Source: Halisarca cf. caerulea (lineage: Eukaryota > Porifera > Demospongiae > Chondrillida > Halisarcidae). Taken from it: 64,000 nt of DNA. Numbering within the stretch: position 1 is the stretch's first letter; each line of letters starts with the position of its first letter. A program made the translations under genes and the position numbers. Under the pieces are notes generated by a model. It had not been told where the DNA came from. It ran no database searches and worked only from the letters and a program-made list of their open reading frames with translations. Location: NCBI GenBank assembly GCA_963170055.1, contig CAUJGJ010000040.1, positions 320,201 through 384,200 on the forward strand, given 5' to 3'. Positions 23,158 through 57,100 of this stretch are shown here, one piece after another.

Positions 23158-23232
23158 GGGCGTCCTAGCTCAGAAGGTAGAGCATCAGCGTACAAAGCTG
23201 AAGGTCGCCGGTTCAATCCCAGCGGAAGTCCA
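23158..23232 (+). tRNA. tRNA-like segment (SINE-embedded), inverted copy
   Basis: Full-length plus-strand copy, differing from the others by GGGCGTCC in place of GGGCTTCC in the acceptor. This breaks one base pair. Confidence 0.45.
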
Positions 23233-23644
23233 CTTTTCCTCAGGCTGTTTTTCCCCATAGTAGACCAACTAGGCTAGGCTAGGTTTGGTTGCCCTAGACT
23301 TATTTGACCATTATGTCTGCTGTTGAGGGTGTAAGACCTCCTTTCCAGACTAACTAGGCTAGGCTAGGTTTGGTTGCCCTAGACTTCCATAACCATTAGG
23401 TCCGTTAGGGAGGCACGAGGTGGCTGGATGCCGCCCTTTCCTGGGTAGTGGTTTCCATTAAAAACTTTCCATACATTTGACCTACCCGTTAAAAACAGCT
23501 TCATTATTTATTATACTTTCAATTGTACAGACTCAATTAAACTTTAATCCAATCTCAATCATATCTTTAAGTTTCTTAAATTTGCTGTGTAAGCAGCCCC
23601 TATTTTATTTTTATTACAAATTCCTAAAGTGTAACGTGCTATTC

Positions 23645-23813
<169 letters not shown>

Positions 23814-24011
23814 CAGAAAACAATCAGTACACAACAAGAAACATACAAGATATAACAACAAAATTGTAACCTACAATGGAATCACTGTGAGCAGCCAAGA
23901 ATAGATGCACAGTTAAAAGTTTTAAATACAGACACTTACGTAAACGTTGGCATAATTTGAGATAAGACAACTGATCATGAGTTACTAATCTAGATCTATG
24001 GACAAAATGTA

Positions 24012-24048
24012 CTAGGACCATGTGTCCCCCTAGGACGCATGGTCCTAG
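24012..24048. repeat. Short palindrome CTAGGACCATG
   Basis: CTAGGACCATG, a 15-bp spacer, then CATGGTCCTAG. Fragments (GTCCTAGGAGA, AGGAACAGGTGTCCCC) recur at 24060, 24355 and 24850, so this looks like part of a local repeat. Confidence 0.5.
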
Positions 24049-24360
24049 GAGAAATTGTCCTCTTTAGGAACAGGTGTCCCCCATATATTATAGTCTAAAA
24101 ACAAAACAATTTATTAAAGAACAAGATTTTTATATTCAAAATAAGTCTTACACTAACATCAGGCATAATAATATGTATATAATCATAGTGAATGAACAAA
24201 TGGATACCTCTGCATCACAGTAGCTACAGTGATACCACTCCTTACATTGGTTGAACTAGTGGGCCAAGTTTGGAGTGGCTTTTTCATCAACTATAATGCA
24301 GGACTGAAAAATCAACAGCATGGAAATTGGCAATTGTTCTCAATATTATGTATGGTCCTA

Positions 24361-24435
24361 GGAGAGATTGTCAGGGTATCAGGGTATTAGGGTATCTTAT
24401 TTATACTGGGGAGCCTTTAGCCATTGGCTTTTCCT
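24361..24435. repeat. Repeat fragment with telomere-like AGGGTATC units
   Basis: Tandem AGGGTATC / AGGGTATT followed by TTATTTATACTGGGGAGCC. The same ordering, inverted, occurs at about 45740-45808 (TTCCCCAG...ATAAGAATACCCTATACCC). Both mark one end of an interspersed repeat. Confidence 0.5.
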
Positions 24436-25024
24436 ACAGGCACCCAGTAAGCAAAAGCAAACAAAAGAAAAAGAGAAACAGTAGTACGGTATATACAAAC
24501 AGAAAAGAATCTAAAAAGGAAAGATTGATGTTAAATGAATAGAATGTACGAAGAGAGTCAGAAATCAAATGGAGCAATTGAATTGTCTCAAATATTTAAA
24601 TCCATTCATGCACATTTCATGCAAAATAATATGAGGACAGCAATGAATACGAATTCAGCAGAACCATGCAAGTACATGCGAATAGAAGAGTAAGTGTAAT
24701 AAAAAGTCTTGGCACTTGACCAAGAAGTCTCCGAAGTCTTTGGTCTCTCTGATGGCAGCAATCTCCACATTGCAGCACCTGCAAAACTAAATGCCCTTTG
24801 CCCAAAGGAAGGCTTGGAGGTTGGAAGGTTCAGCTGGAAGGAAGTCCTCTTTAGGAACAGGTGTCCCCATGTGTATGTGCAACCATCTCAGCTAGTAAAT
24901 TTACATAAGGCTAGCTTTGATTGAGTCGGGGTGAAAGGAATGTCATTCGCACAAAATGTAATTTTAAGGTAAGTGAGGGTGACCTGGTAAGGCAGAAAAC
25001 GCATGATGTAACCTAACTACCTGA

Positions 25025-25160
25025 TCGAGTTGAGCACTGGCCAAACTGGCAGCAGAGTTCCATGGCACAGTTAGCTCCAGGAGGTTGACTGATTTGCTGT
25101 TAAGCAGCACAATGTCTGGTCTGGCTGTTGTTATGGTTACCTCAGTATAGGAACAGTAGC
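25025..25160 (-). pseudogene. LINE C-terminal remnant
   Basis: The minus strand reads TTARPDIVLLNSKSVNLLEL followed by TVPWNSAASLASAQ. This matches the RPDIV...LLELTVP pattern found downstream of the RT in some LINE families. No other part of the element is attached. Confidence 0.5.
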
Positions 25161-25391
25161 TGGTGGGGATTCACAAATACTGCATGTGATTGGGGCTAGT
25201 CTATCCAGTCCTCATCGAACGGTCAACCTATATACCTAGGTGATCGCTGTGGCAGGATTGGAGAACGGCACTTCTCCATTGGATCTTCCTTCCTGGAGGA
25301 CACCATCGCTGGAATAGAACAGAACGCCGACGCCAGCTTCGATCCAAGCTTCAATCCTAAAATTCGCCAGAGAATTCATTCACAGAATGTG

Positions 25392-25556
25392 GTACCCTGA
25401 TTCTGGCAAGGGGACATGTAATCCTAAAGGGGGACATGTGATCCTAAAGGGGGACATGAGATCCTTAGGATCCCATGTCTGCAATATCGCCTCCTTTATT
25501 CGGGGACTACCTCACCGGTCGGCGAAGTAGTCCCCGAATAAAGGAGGCAATATTGC
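25392..25556. repeat. Triplicated 20-bp repeat plus foldback hairpin
   Basis: Three tandem units of GGGGACATGTGATCCTAAAG (about 25412-25475) are followed by a foldback at 25480-25555. Its arms CCTCCTTTATTCGGGGACTA and TAGTCCCCGAATAAAGGAGG flank a short GC-rich centre. It lies in the DTWD2 5' flank. Confidence 0.75.
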
Positions 25557-25699
25557 TGTCTGGCCACGTGAGCTACACCAACGTTTGTTTATGTACTTTG
25601 CGCTTACGTACGAACATGGGTCCAGCTGGCTGGACTAGGGGGGCAGCTAATCACAGACAAGTAAATATTATTACACAATAATACAGCATCATACTAAGT

Positions 25700-25960
25700 A
25701 TAATATTCTAACAATTATGTCAACACTGTTGTTCTAAGTGAGTTAATATGACGTGAACATTACACATCTGTGCTGATCCTGCTCTCACTGGTTGCAACAT
25801 CAATGCTGTTAATGTTGGCATTCTGACGTTGGAAGATGCTACGATGTCCCCGGAGGCACATGATTGCAGATCTGAGCAGAGAGAATGTCAATTTGCACCG
25901 GATGTAGTTGATGGTCGTGGACACGTGATCCTCCGACAAACGTCAGTCCTCGAAAATGGC
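25700..25960 (-). pseudogene. LINE tail remnant (LLRSAIMCLRG type)
   Basis: The minus strand has an open stretch containing INYIRCKLTFSLLRSAIMCL then RGHRS, the C-terminal signature of a widespread LINE-type protein. The copy at 54324-56840 ends with the related [17 protein letters not shown]. It ends at a TAA about 130 nt later and has no N-terminal part here. Confidence 0.55.
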
Positions 25961-26087
25961 CGAGCGAGATTTGGGTCGGCTACGCCAGACTAGCCTGAGA
26001 CTTTTTAAAAGGTCACGCTATGAAAAGTAGTTGCCTTTTTAATTTGGTGTATTCATAATCAATGGTCTATTAAACTTCACCGTACGT

Positions 26088-48989
<22,902 letters not shown>

Positions 48990-49960
48990 AGTACATTGTG
49001 CTTCCGAAAGAGCAAAATTAGTAGACTGCTTTTATCGGCGGAATTTTTTGTGATGTACATAATTATTATGTACATAATAATATAATTTTATTACTAAGAT
49101 GTAAGACACATATGTATAATGATATTTTAAAAGCTCATTACTATGTTCAATTTGTCAATTAAACTAAGAAGTTTGGAGCAATTAAAGTACATTGTGTTGA
49201 AACTGAAGTCAAAATTAAAGATGTTCATGTACATCTTCAGCTGTAAGGTTGAAATGGTTACAAAGTGTTTATAATTTTTCAGCAGGTGGGTGATAGGTAT
49301 TGAATATAAATGATCAGCAAATGAAACATGATTGGGCCAAATTGAAAAATATTTTTTTTTAAATCATGCATGTGTGGAAATAATGTATAGGTGGAGGTGG
49401 TAATTATAATCTGGTGTAATTCTGCTAAGGACTGCAGCTGGCCAGGCCATATATTATATATTATGTACAGATCTAGAGCTAGGGGAAGTCCACAGTCAAG
49501 GTTCATAATGTAAAAGTTCACTGTGGATCTGGTTTGCTTCCAGTTTTCTTTTTTCAATAATTATTATCAACTTGCATGTCCCAATCATTTTAATTCATCC
49601 ATCATTTGTACACGAACCATGAAAATCCATTGTCCATCTGCATGTATCATGTTAACACTCTATACGTATGAATGCCCTTATTCTGTAAAAGCTTTATATA
49701 TAACTGTACAGCTGCACATTGAAGGCCTATGTAGCTGAAACACATTGTTGATTTCAGTGACTATATTTCATGGTTTGCTCACAATTTTTTGTCTACATGT
49801 GCACAAAAATGATATATAGCCTTTTTTACAGTTGAGCTACACAGGCACTGGCCTGCAGGTGCGGAGGAAATCACACTTGGTTGCAAATAATTCCTTGCAT
49901 ATGTTTTTTAGCACTTCTGCCACCACTGTGGAAAGGAACATTAACTTGATGAATCAGGCA
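48990..49960. other. DTWD2 3' flank
   Basis: AT-rich. ATTAAA at about 49159 and 49180 could serve as polyadenylation signals, but nothing confirms it. No genes seen. Confidence 0.35.
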
Positions 49961-50350
49961 CTCATGGTTTGAGCTGTAGAAAGAGCCAGGGCCAACACCC
50001 TCACCATTCTGGACTCAACGAACTGGTGAATTGTTTGCTAGCATCCCAACAGTTTTGGAACCTCGTGGTTACTGTGCAGCCAATGACTCCAGACCTGATG
50101 GACTTATACACTTGTTCCCTGGTCCAGGGGTTGCTCCTTGGTATGGGATGTAACAGTGCACAACTCTTTCACACTGTCTAACATTGGCCATGAAGTTGTG
50201 GTGTTGGTTGTTTAGCTAATCAGACTGTCCATCAGAAGCTAGACAAACTCCTAACCTCCCACATTTTTATTCTTTTGATTGGCAATGGACACAACAGGGG
50301 TCTATGGAGAGCAAACAATGGTTTTGTCAGTGACCTGAGTAGGCAATTTT
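49961..50350 (+). pseudogene. LINE C-terminal remnant
   Basis: Frame reading EPRGYCAANDSRPDGLIHLF then PGPGVAPWYG resembles the RPDG-L-PW segment that follows the RT in one LINE group. Stops interrupt it. Confidence 0.45.
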
Positions 50351-50734
50351 GGGACTCGTCTGGTGAGACAAGAGAATTCTTGAGACTTTGTTAGATAGAG
50401 AATTAGTTTATGCATCCAACACTACAATTCAGCTGGTATCTTGGGGACTCTTCCCCTATAAAGCCTGACACATTGACTCTGATGATGAACTCATAATCTG
50501 CATGTAATTCTTGTATATAATAATAATCATTGTGTCTATGATTGTACTTCGTGGTGTTCTTATGGTTTGCATGTGTTGTTGTTGTTTTGTTTTTTTTTGC
50601 TCAATAACAATGAATTCAGGAGATTTGTGAACAGATACCCATTTCATACAGTAGGAGCTTCTGCTTTCTGGTAACAAGGGACTCATCAATTGCAACCTTC
50701 TGGAAAAGTGATTGAAGCTTTTCCAGTAAGCTGT

Positions 50735-51300
50735 CTATGTACTATTTGTTGCTGGGTAGATAGAGCTGGGGGAACTGAGAAAATGGAAAGTAGATGTTCC
50801 AATGTAGGGAATGGGCTCCTGGGCTAAGGTAAGCTGCAGATCATAGGCCCTGCCAGTTGATGCTTGAAAGGCCAAAGACACGCACTTGGGAACATTCATG
50901 CCAGACCAGGCCAGCCAAGCATCTGTGATGGATAGTAATTGTCTACAAGAGGATGGACAGTCAGTGATGAGAGATGTGTTATCTACATATTGCAGCAGGT
51001 TGGTTCTGCCAGGAGATGAGGAAAAGGAGTAGTCAAGATCAGGTAACTCTTTGGTGATAGTGTCTCCCAGAGTGTTCATCACTGTATTAAAATGATGACA
51101 GAGAGAGGGTCACCCTGATAGACGCCCTTGAGTAGGGGGATGGGGGAGGTTGTCCATGACTTGCAGGAGAACACACCTTGGAGCCCATTATACAAGTTGA
51201 ATACCATGTCAATCATCATTGGTAGTGCATGGTAAGGGGCCAAGGAAAAACAAATCATGTTGTGATACATGGACACTTCCAAATGCATTGTCCAAGTCTA
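50735..51300 (-). pseudogene. LINE reverse transcriptase fragment
   Basis: On the minus strand: FNLYNGLQGVFSCKSWTTSP, LLKGVYQGDPLSVI, then (after a frameshift near 51080) NTLGDTI, LLQYVDNTSLITDCPSSC and PKCVSLAFQASTGRAYD. These are RT motifs (QGDPLS, YVDNTSLI for the usual YADDT) and the post-RT KC-S-A-Q-STG block. No endonuclease seen. Confidence 0.75.
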
Positions 51301-52489
51301 GTCATGATCAGCGCATGCACACAGAGGGATTTGTATGTGCTTCTTACAGTCCTCATTGATAATTTTAATAGACAAAAACTCAATTGACATGGTGCTCTAT
51401 ACATTTGGGTACACTGCCAACAAAAGCTTTCTGCACCCCAGTATTTAGGGTAGTGGTTACATTCTCCAGCACAAACGACAAATTACTGTAACAGCTTACC
51501 AATGCAAGATGTCAGTGCAATAGGATGAAAATACGATGGCTGGCTCTCTCTCTTCCTCCCTCCCTCTCGATCTATCCCCCCCCTCTCTCAATATAATATA
51601 CGTATATATATATATTATATATATGCATGCAACCACAGCATTCATATGCATGGTATATACTGTATATATACCAGCCTCAGGGGGGCATGGAGCAGCAAAG
51701 CAAGATCAACCATATAATATGCATGCTTGCAGTGCATGTTATTTCTAATCACTTTCATTCAACTATATAATAAACCCTCGAGATCATATCTGGTCCATAT
51801 TGCTTGTATTATTATGCTATATATTGTTTAAAACTGCATGCATAATTTTAACTTTGTGACACAGTAGCATGCATGATCTATTAGCATTCTACAGAAATAA
51901 ATAAACTGCATGCATTTTGCATTATAATTTGCAACGTGTATACACTCAATTAACAGCTTAAGTAGCTATATATAGATTATATTGTGTATCTAATGCATAG
52001 CAACTGTTGTAAAAGAGAAATCAGCTAGGTTTATATGCAATGCTAACTTACCCCAAACCCAGCTCGTTTCATCAACAGTACTCAATCAGTGATTTACAGC
52101 ATTTTGATGAAATTGTGTACAAATTACCCTGATTTATCCAACATTTCTAGAAACACAGTAGCCTCATAAACTAGGGTTCACTGTATGCATACCACATTAT
52201 TTGTTATCCCAAATATGTATGCACAATATTCATGTGAAAACTATGCTATCAACCAATTGCAACAAAACATACACAAAAAGAAGCACTTGCACTACCAACA
52301 GATTCACATACTGGGTACTAAATTGTATACTCTGCTGATCAAATAATATTATACACTATGCACACAGCTAAGCTTGTAATTTACACAAGCAAAGTAACAC
52401 TAATACACAACTATAAAATATAACAGGTACAGAACAAAAGGATCAAGATGCATAATGTTTTCTGAATAGAATGATGAAGTATGTATTAG
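51301..52489. other. Intergenic between LINE fragment and PEX11 3' end
   Basis: AT-rich with short TA/CATG-rich stretches (51595-51640). No gene recognised. Confidence 0.35.
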
Positions 52490-53255
52490 CTACTTTGACT
52501 TCTTCCATAGAAAATACATACGTATCAGAGATGTAACAATTCCCACAAAACCCACAACTCCACTAGGTACAGAGACAACATCTAAAGTGTTGAGTGGAAT
52601 TAGGAGGTCTGCAAAATTTTTCACACAATCCAAAAGAACATCGCTATGCTTTGCTACAATTCGCATACAATCTGCCAAATCAGTTCTTCTACTTGACTTC
52701 TGAAAAGCAACAATCAACATATAAATGGTCCTCAGCATAGACATCATTAGGGAAAGAATCCAAAATTTGGCAGCTAGCTGGTTCCAGTATTTCTCCTGTA
52801 TACGAAATAATTTCATTCTTGCCAGCCATACCATATGATCACAAAGAAGGTATATACCACTTGTGATCTTATCTATGCAATTCAGAAATCCACCAGTTCC
52901 ATTCTTGTTCAGCTCTTTCTGAGCCAAAAGAAAAAATTCAGCACTCTTCCCAATGCGAAACACTGTAACAGTGAGTACATAATTGAAATATAAACTTGAA
53001 CACTCAACAAAATTGGCACAGCAGTAACATATGGAACACATGGCTAAATATGTGGCGGCAGTGGTTTGCAGAGAAAGGCAAATACAGTGAAGTTAGTAGT
53101 CAGACATTACATCTGAGTAGAGAGAAAAGTGATAGATATATAGAAAGTAGGTAGTTGAACAATGAGACATACTTTTACTTACTATTATTAGCAGTACTAG
53201 GTGAAAAGGCCGCCTTTGGCTGCCTTTCCCCTAGTTTATCATTCGGGTGCGACCC

Positions 53256-53308
<53 letters not shown>

Positions 53309-54079
53309 CACACACACACATACACACACACACACATGCAAATACACACACATGGATATACGTATATGCAAACACACACACACACACACACATACTGGTA
53401 AATGCAAACACACACACACACTTGCAACTTGTAAAACCACAGCCTGCAATGCTGGCTATTGTGGTCCCCAAGCTTTTGGGCCCCAAAAGGGCCCAATGGG
53501 GGTGAGCCACCAGACAGTGAGGGAGAGACCCACTGGATATGGGTCCAGCTGCCCCCACCATCCCTGATAGCCCCCTCGTGCATTCAGGGGTTGGCCATCT
53601 GTGAGGTTGCAAGCCCCACGAGATGAGGAGGGCTGGGCTGCTACTGGAGAGCGGTGGTGTGTCCACCTAACTCACCAGCACGTCCCGCGCAGCCCACACT
53701 GCCACCCTACCCCTCGATCCACTCAGCAACCACGACACCACCTGCAAACGGGCGACGCAACAGTTGCCAGACTACTGACTCACAGCAGCAGTGGTTCCCA
53801 ACCCTAAACTCAGTAATATCCAAGCTAATAGAATCTAGGGCACCCGCCAATGACTAGCACCCTGATAGAAGTCTGATAAAGAAATACCCAAGTCATAATT
53901 AATGTTTCCAGTGGTTGAGGCTGACAGGTATGCTTTTACCTGTAAGCTGCTGAGCGTCACAGCGCTCCTCCCTTTAAAAACACCACCTGCTGGCAACAGG
54001 CTTAAGCTCACATAAGACACAACTAGCAAGCCACTCACACCAACTGGTAACACACACACACACAGACACAGTATACACA

Positions 54080-54128
<49 letters not shown>

Positions 54129-57100
54129 CACACACACCACACACACACACATACACATATATGCAAACACACACACACACACACAATATTACGTACATGC
54201 ACAGATACACTAATTATGTCATGCATACTACCTGCAAAGAAATTCTGCACACATACTAATGTTCCTAAAATAAATATATAATAGGATTCTTCTATTAGTA
54301 TTTCATGGCATAATTGACGGGTTTTGACAGGATACCCATATACTTACTATGGAAAAATCAAAGATGCTTTAAGATTGCTGTCCAATAAAGCATGCAGAGG
54401 GGATGCACTTTCCCTTACTTCAACTGTTGGCGATTCCAGTGTCAAAGACTTCCTCCTAGAGAAACATCCACCTGGTAATCCTGTGCTACCAAATACCATA
54501 GTCTCTGATGACATCAATTCACGTACAGTAGTCCTCATGCTATCATTTTTCAAAGTATTGATGCTCAAGCCATCAAAGCTGCTTCCATCAAGACCAAAGG
54601 TGCTGCAGGTCCCTTTGGTTTAGATGCTACAATTGGAAGAGGCTGTGCACTTCTTTCAAATGAGCTTCTGGTGATCTTTGTGCTTCTTCAACATCTGTAG
54701 CCAGGAAGCTTAACTCATCATTCGTCTGTCCTAATTCGGTAGCTGCATACAATGCTTGCTGTCTCATTGCCTTAGATAAGTGCCCAGATGTACGTCCCAT
54801 CGGGATATGTGAAGTTGCACATTGAATCATTGGCTGTCCATTTTAAAATCAAACATTCAGAGTGTCACTGGTTCAGTACAACTATGTACATGTACAGGGC
54901 AAGTAGCTAGAATAGAAGCTTTAATTCATGCCATGGATGATCTTTTCAGAGTGATAATGTTGAATCAGTTGTTTTCATTGACGCTGGCAACACATTCAAT
55001 TCGCTTAACAGGCAAGCTGCATTACGGAACATACATTCTCTTTGCCCTATATAGTCTAAGTACTGTACCAATTGCCATCAACTCCTACCGTCAAAACACC
55101 TCAAGCACCTGACCTCATTATTGACAACCAATCCATCCAGTCTTGTGAAGGTACCACTCAGGGTGATCCATTAGCTACAGTCATTTATGCCGTTGCCATA
55201 ATGCCCCTCATTTAAAAGCTCCAAGCTGCGATAGAAACCATCCTCCAGATTTGGTATGCTGAAGATGCATCTGCAGCGAGTCACCTGAAGGATCTCAAGT
55301 CTTGTATCAATCTCATTGCTGACCAAGGGTAGGCTTTCGGTTATACAACATCAACATGAAGAAAACATGGCCACTAGTGAAAGACCAACACTTACAAACT
55401 GCAACAGATTTGTTTGGTGATTGTAATATCAATATCACACAAGCCTTGCCTGCACGTACCTTGGGGCTAACAATGGACCCTCTGCCTCCAGTGATATGCT
55501 ACGTTCTTCAATATAAAATAGCCACTTGGGTGAACTCCATCACCACCCTCACTGAGATTGCGCAGTCTCAACCACATGCAGTGTATTCAGCTTCTCTGCA
55601 TGGTCTTTGCCATCAATGGTCATTCATCATACATTGGCAGCGGACTGGGAGGCGATGGTGGATAGATCATAACCATAGTTACGGTTGATGATTTTCTCTG
55701 ACAATGGGGATGCTATCAGTCCATCCATCTATCCATTCAATAGACTGTTCCTGACATTACTCACTTGTTTATGCCACTTGAGGAAACCATCACACATAAC
55801 CTAATCCCTGCCCTTTTTGGTTGCAAAGTCACTGACACAGAGAGAGCTTTGCTGGTCCTTCCACCAAGATTAGGAGGTTTAGGAATATGTAACCCAGTAA
55901 TTGATACCAACCTTGAATATGAATCATCACAGATAATAGCATCCCTATTGTCAGAGAAAATCAACCATAACTATGGTTATGATCTATCCACCATCGCCTC
56001 TCAGTCCGCTGCCAAAAAACAAGTGAGATTGAAAATGAAAGCTCATCGTAAAACATCTCATGAGGAAGTGTTGTGTTCCTTGCCAGACAATATGAAATGT
56101 AACATTGAAGCTGCTTCTGAGAAAGGAGCCTCTGCCTTTGAAGGAGAACAATACCATTCTCCACAAGAACGACTTCTGAGATGCCATTTGCCTGTAAGAT
56201 ACAACTGGCAACCTCCTCGCCTATCCTCCCAGTGTGTGTGTGGTAAGGGGTTCTCAGTGGAACATGCTTTGTCTTATCACACTGGTGGTCTCCCCTCAAG
56301 AAGACCCAATGAGGTTAGAGACCTTTCTGAGAACCTGATGTCAGAAGTGTGTCCATATGTAACAACTGAACTTCACCTTCAACCATTGTCAGGTGAATCA
56401 TTCACTCAAGCCTCCACCTCTTGTGATGATGCAGCGTGACTGGACATCTGGGCAGATTCATTTTGGAGCAAGGAGCAGCAAACCTTCTTCGATGTGAGAA
56501 TTTTTACCCCAATGCTCCAAGCTACATCAGTCAGTCTATGGATTCCCTGTACCACCGTCGTGAACAGGAGAAACACAGAAGAATGACAAAAGAATTTAAA
56601 AAGTGGAGCATGCTTCATTCTCTCCCCTCATTTTGTCACTTGTCTGGATGCATGGGTATGGCAATCCAGACTGCTTATAAGAGATTGGCTAGCTTGCTAG
56701 CTGAGACGAAGAGGGAAACCTTACAGTATAATCATCAACTTCATTAGAGTTCAAATCAGGCTCTCTCTTCTTTGCTCTGCCATTACTGCCCTCTGTAACA
56801 CCCGCACATGTGCAGCCAGTACCTACCCTGACTCCATTTTCTTGCATGTTTACCACTAACTTCAGTCATGACTGTTGAATCTTACCATTAATTTTTACAT
56901 ACATATGTATTACATGTTGTTTGCTATGAATTTAATTGTATCACGACAAGCACCTTTTTGCGCACTGGTGCCGCTTTTGTTTCCCACACGTAAATTGTTC
57001 AGCCTTAGAGACACTCACCAAGTTTATTTTGGAACATTCACCGTAGTCAGAAAGTACTCGCATCTTTTTCCTAGGAGGAGTGAGCGGCCAACTGTTTCAA

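Larger units (their letters stand above)
22066..23505. repeat. Inverted array of tRNA-like SINE/composite units
   Basis: Two direct copies of a ~430-bp unit (about 22071-22496 and 22497-22854, the second shortened) are followed by an inverted copy (22855-23505), so the region can fold back. Each unit contains GTTTTTAATGGAAACC, CACTACCCAGGAAAGG, two CCTAGCCTAGCCTAGTT boxes and a tRNA-like segment. Copies are nearly identical, implying a recent origin. Related older pieces lie at 15480-15750, 16405-16520 and 16946-17085. Confidence 0.85.

Noticed and set aside
22306..23232. Functional tRNA-Cys genes
   Set aside because: An ACA anticodon, an 8-bp acceptor stem and embedding in a recent repeat array make a tRNA-derived SINE more likely; kept only as tRNA-like segments.
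22261..23277. Recurring frame with PSSEGRASAYKAEGRRFNPSG
   Set aside because: It is the translation of the tRNA-like unit (boxes A and B), a known kind of spurious ORF.
22066..23505. CRISPR-like array
   Set aside because: Repeats are long, composite and partly inverted, with no spacer pattern; the DNA is eukaryotic.
53155..54250. Frames rich in CVCV/HTHT and a 136-codon minus-strand frame
   Set aside because: Microsatellite translation plus GC-rich non-coding sequence with no recognisable domain.
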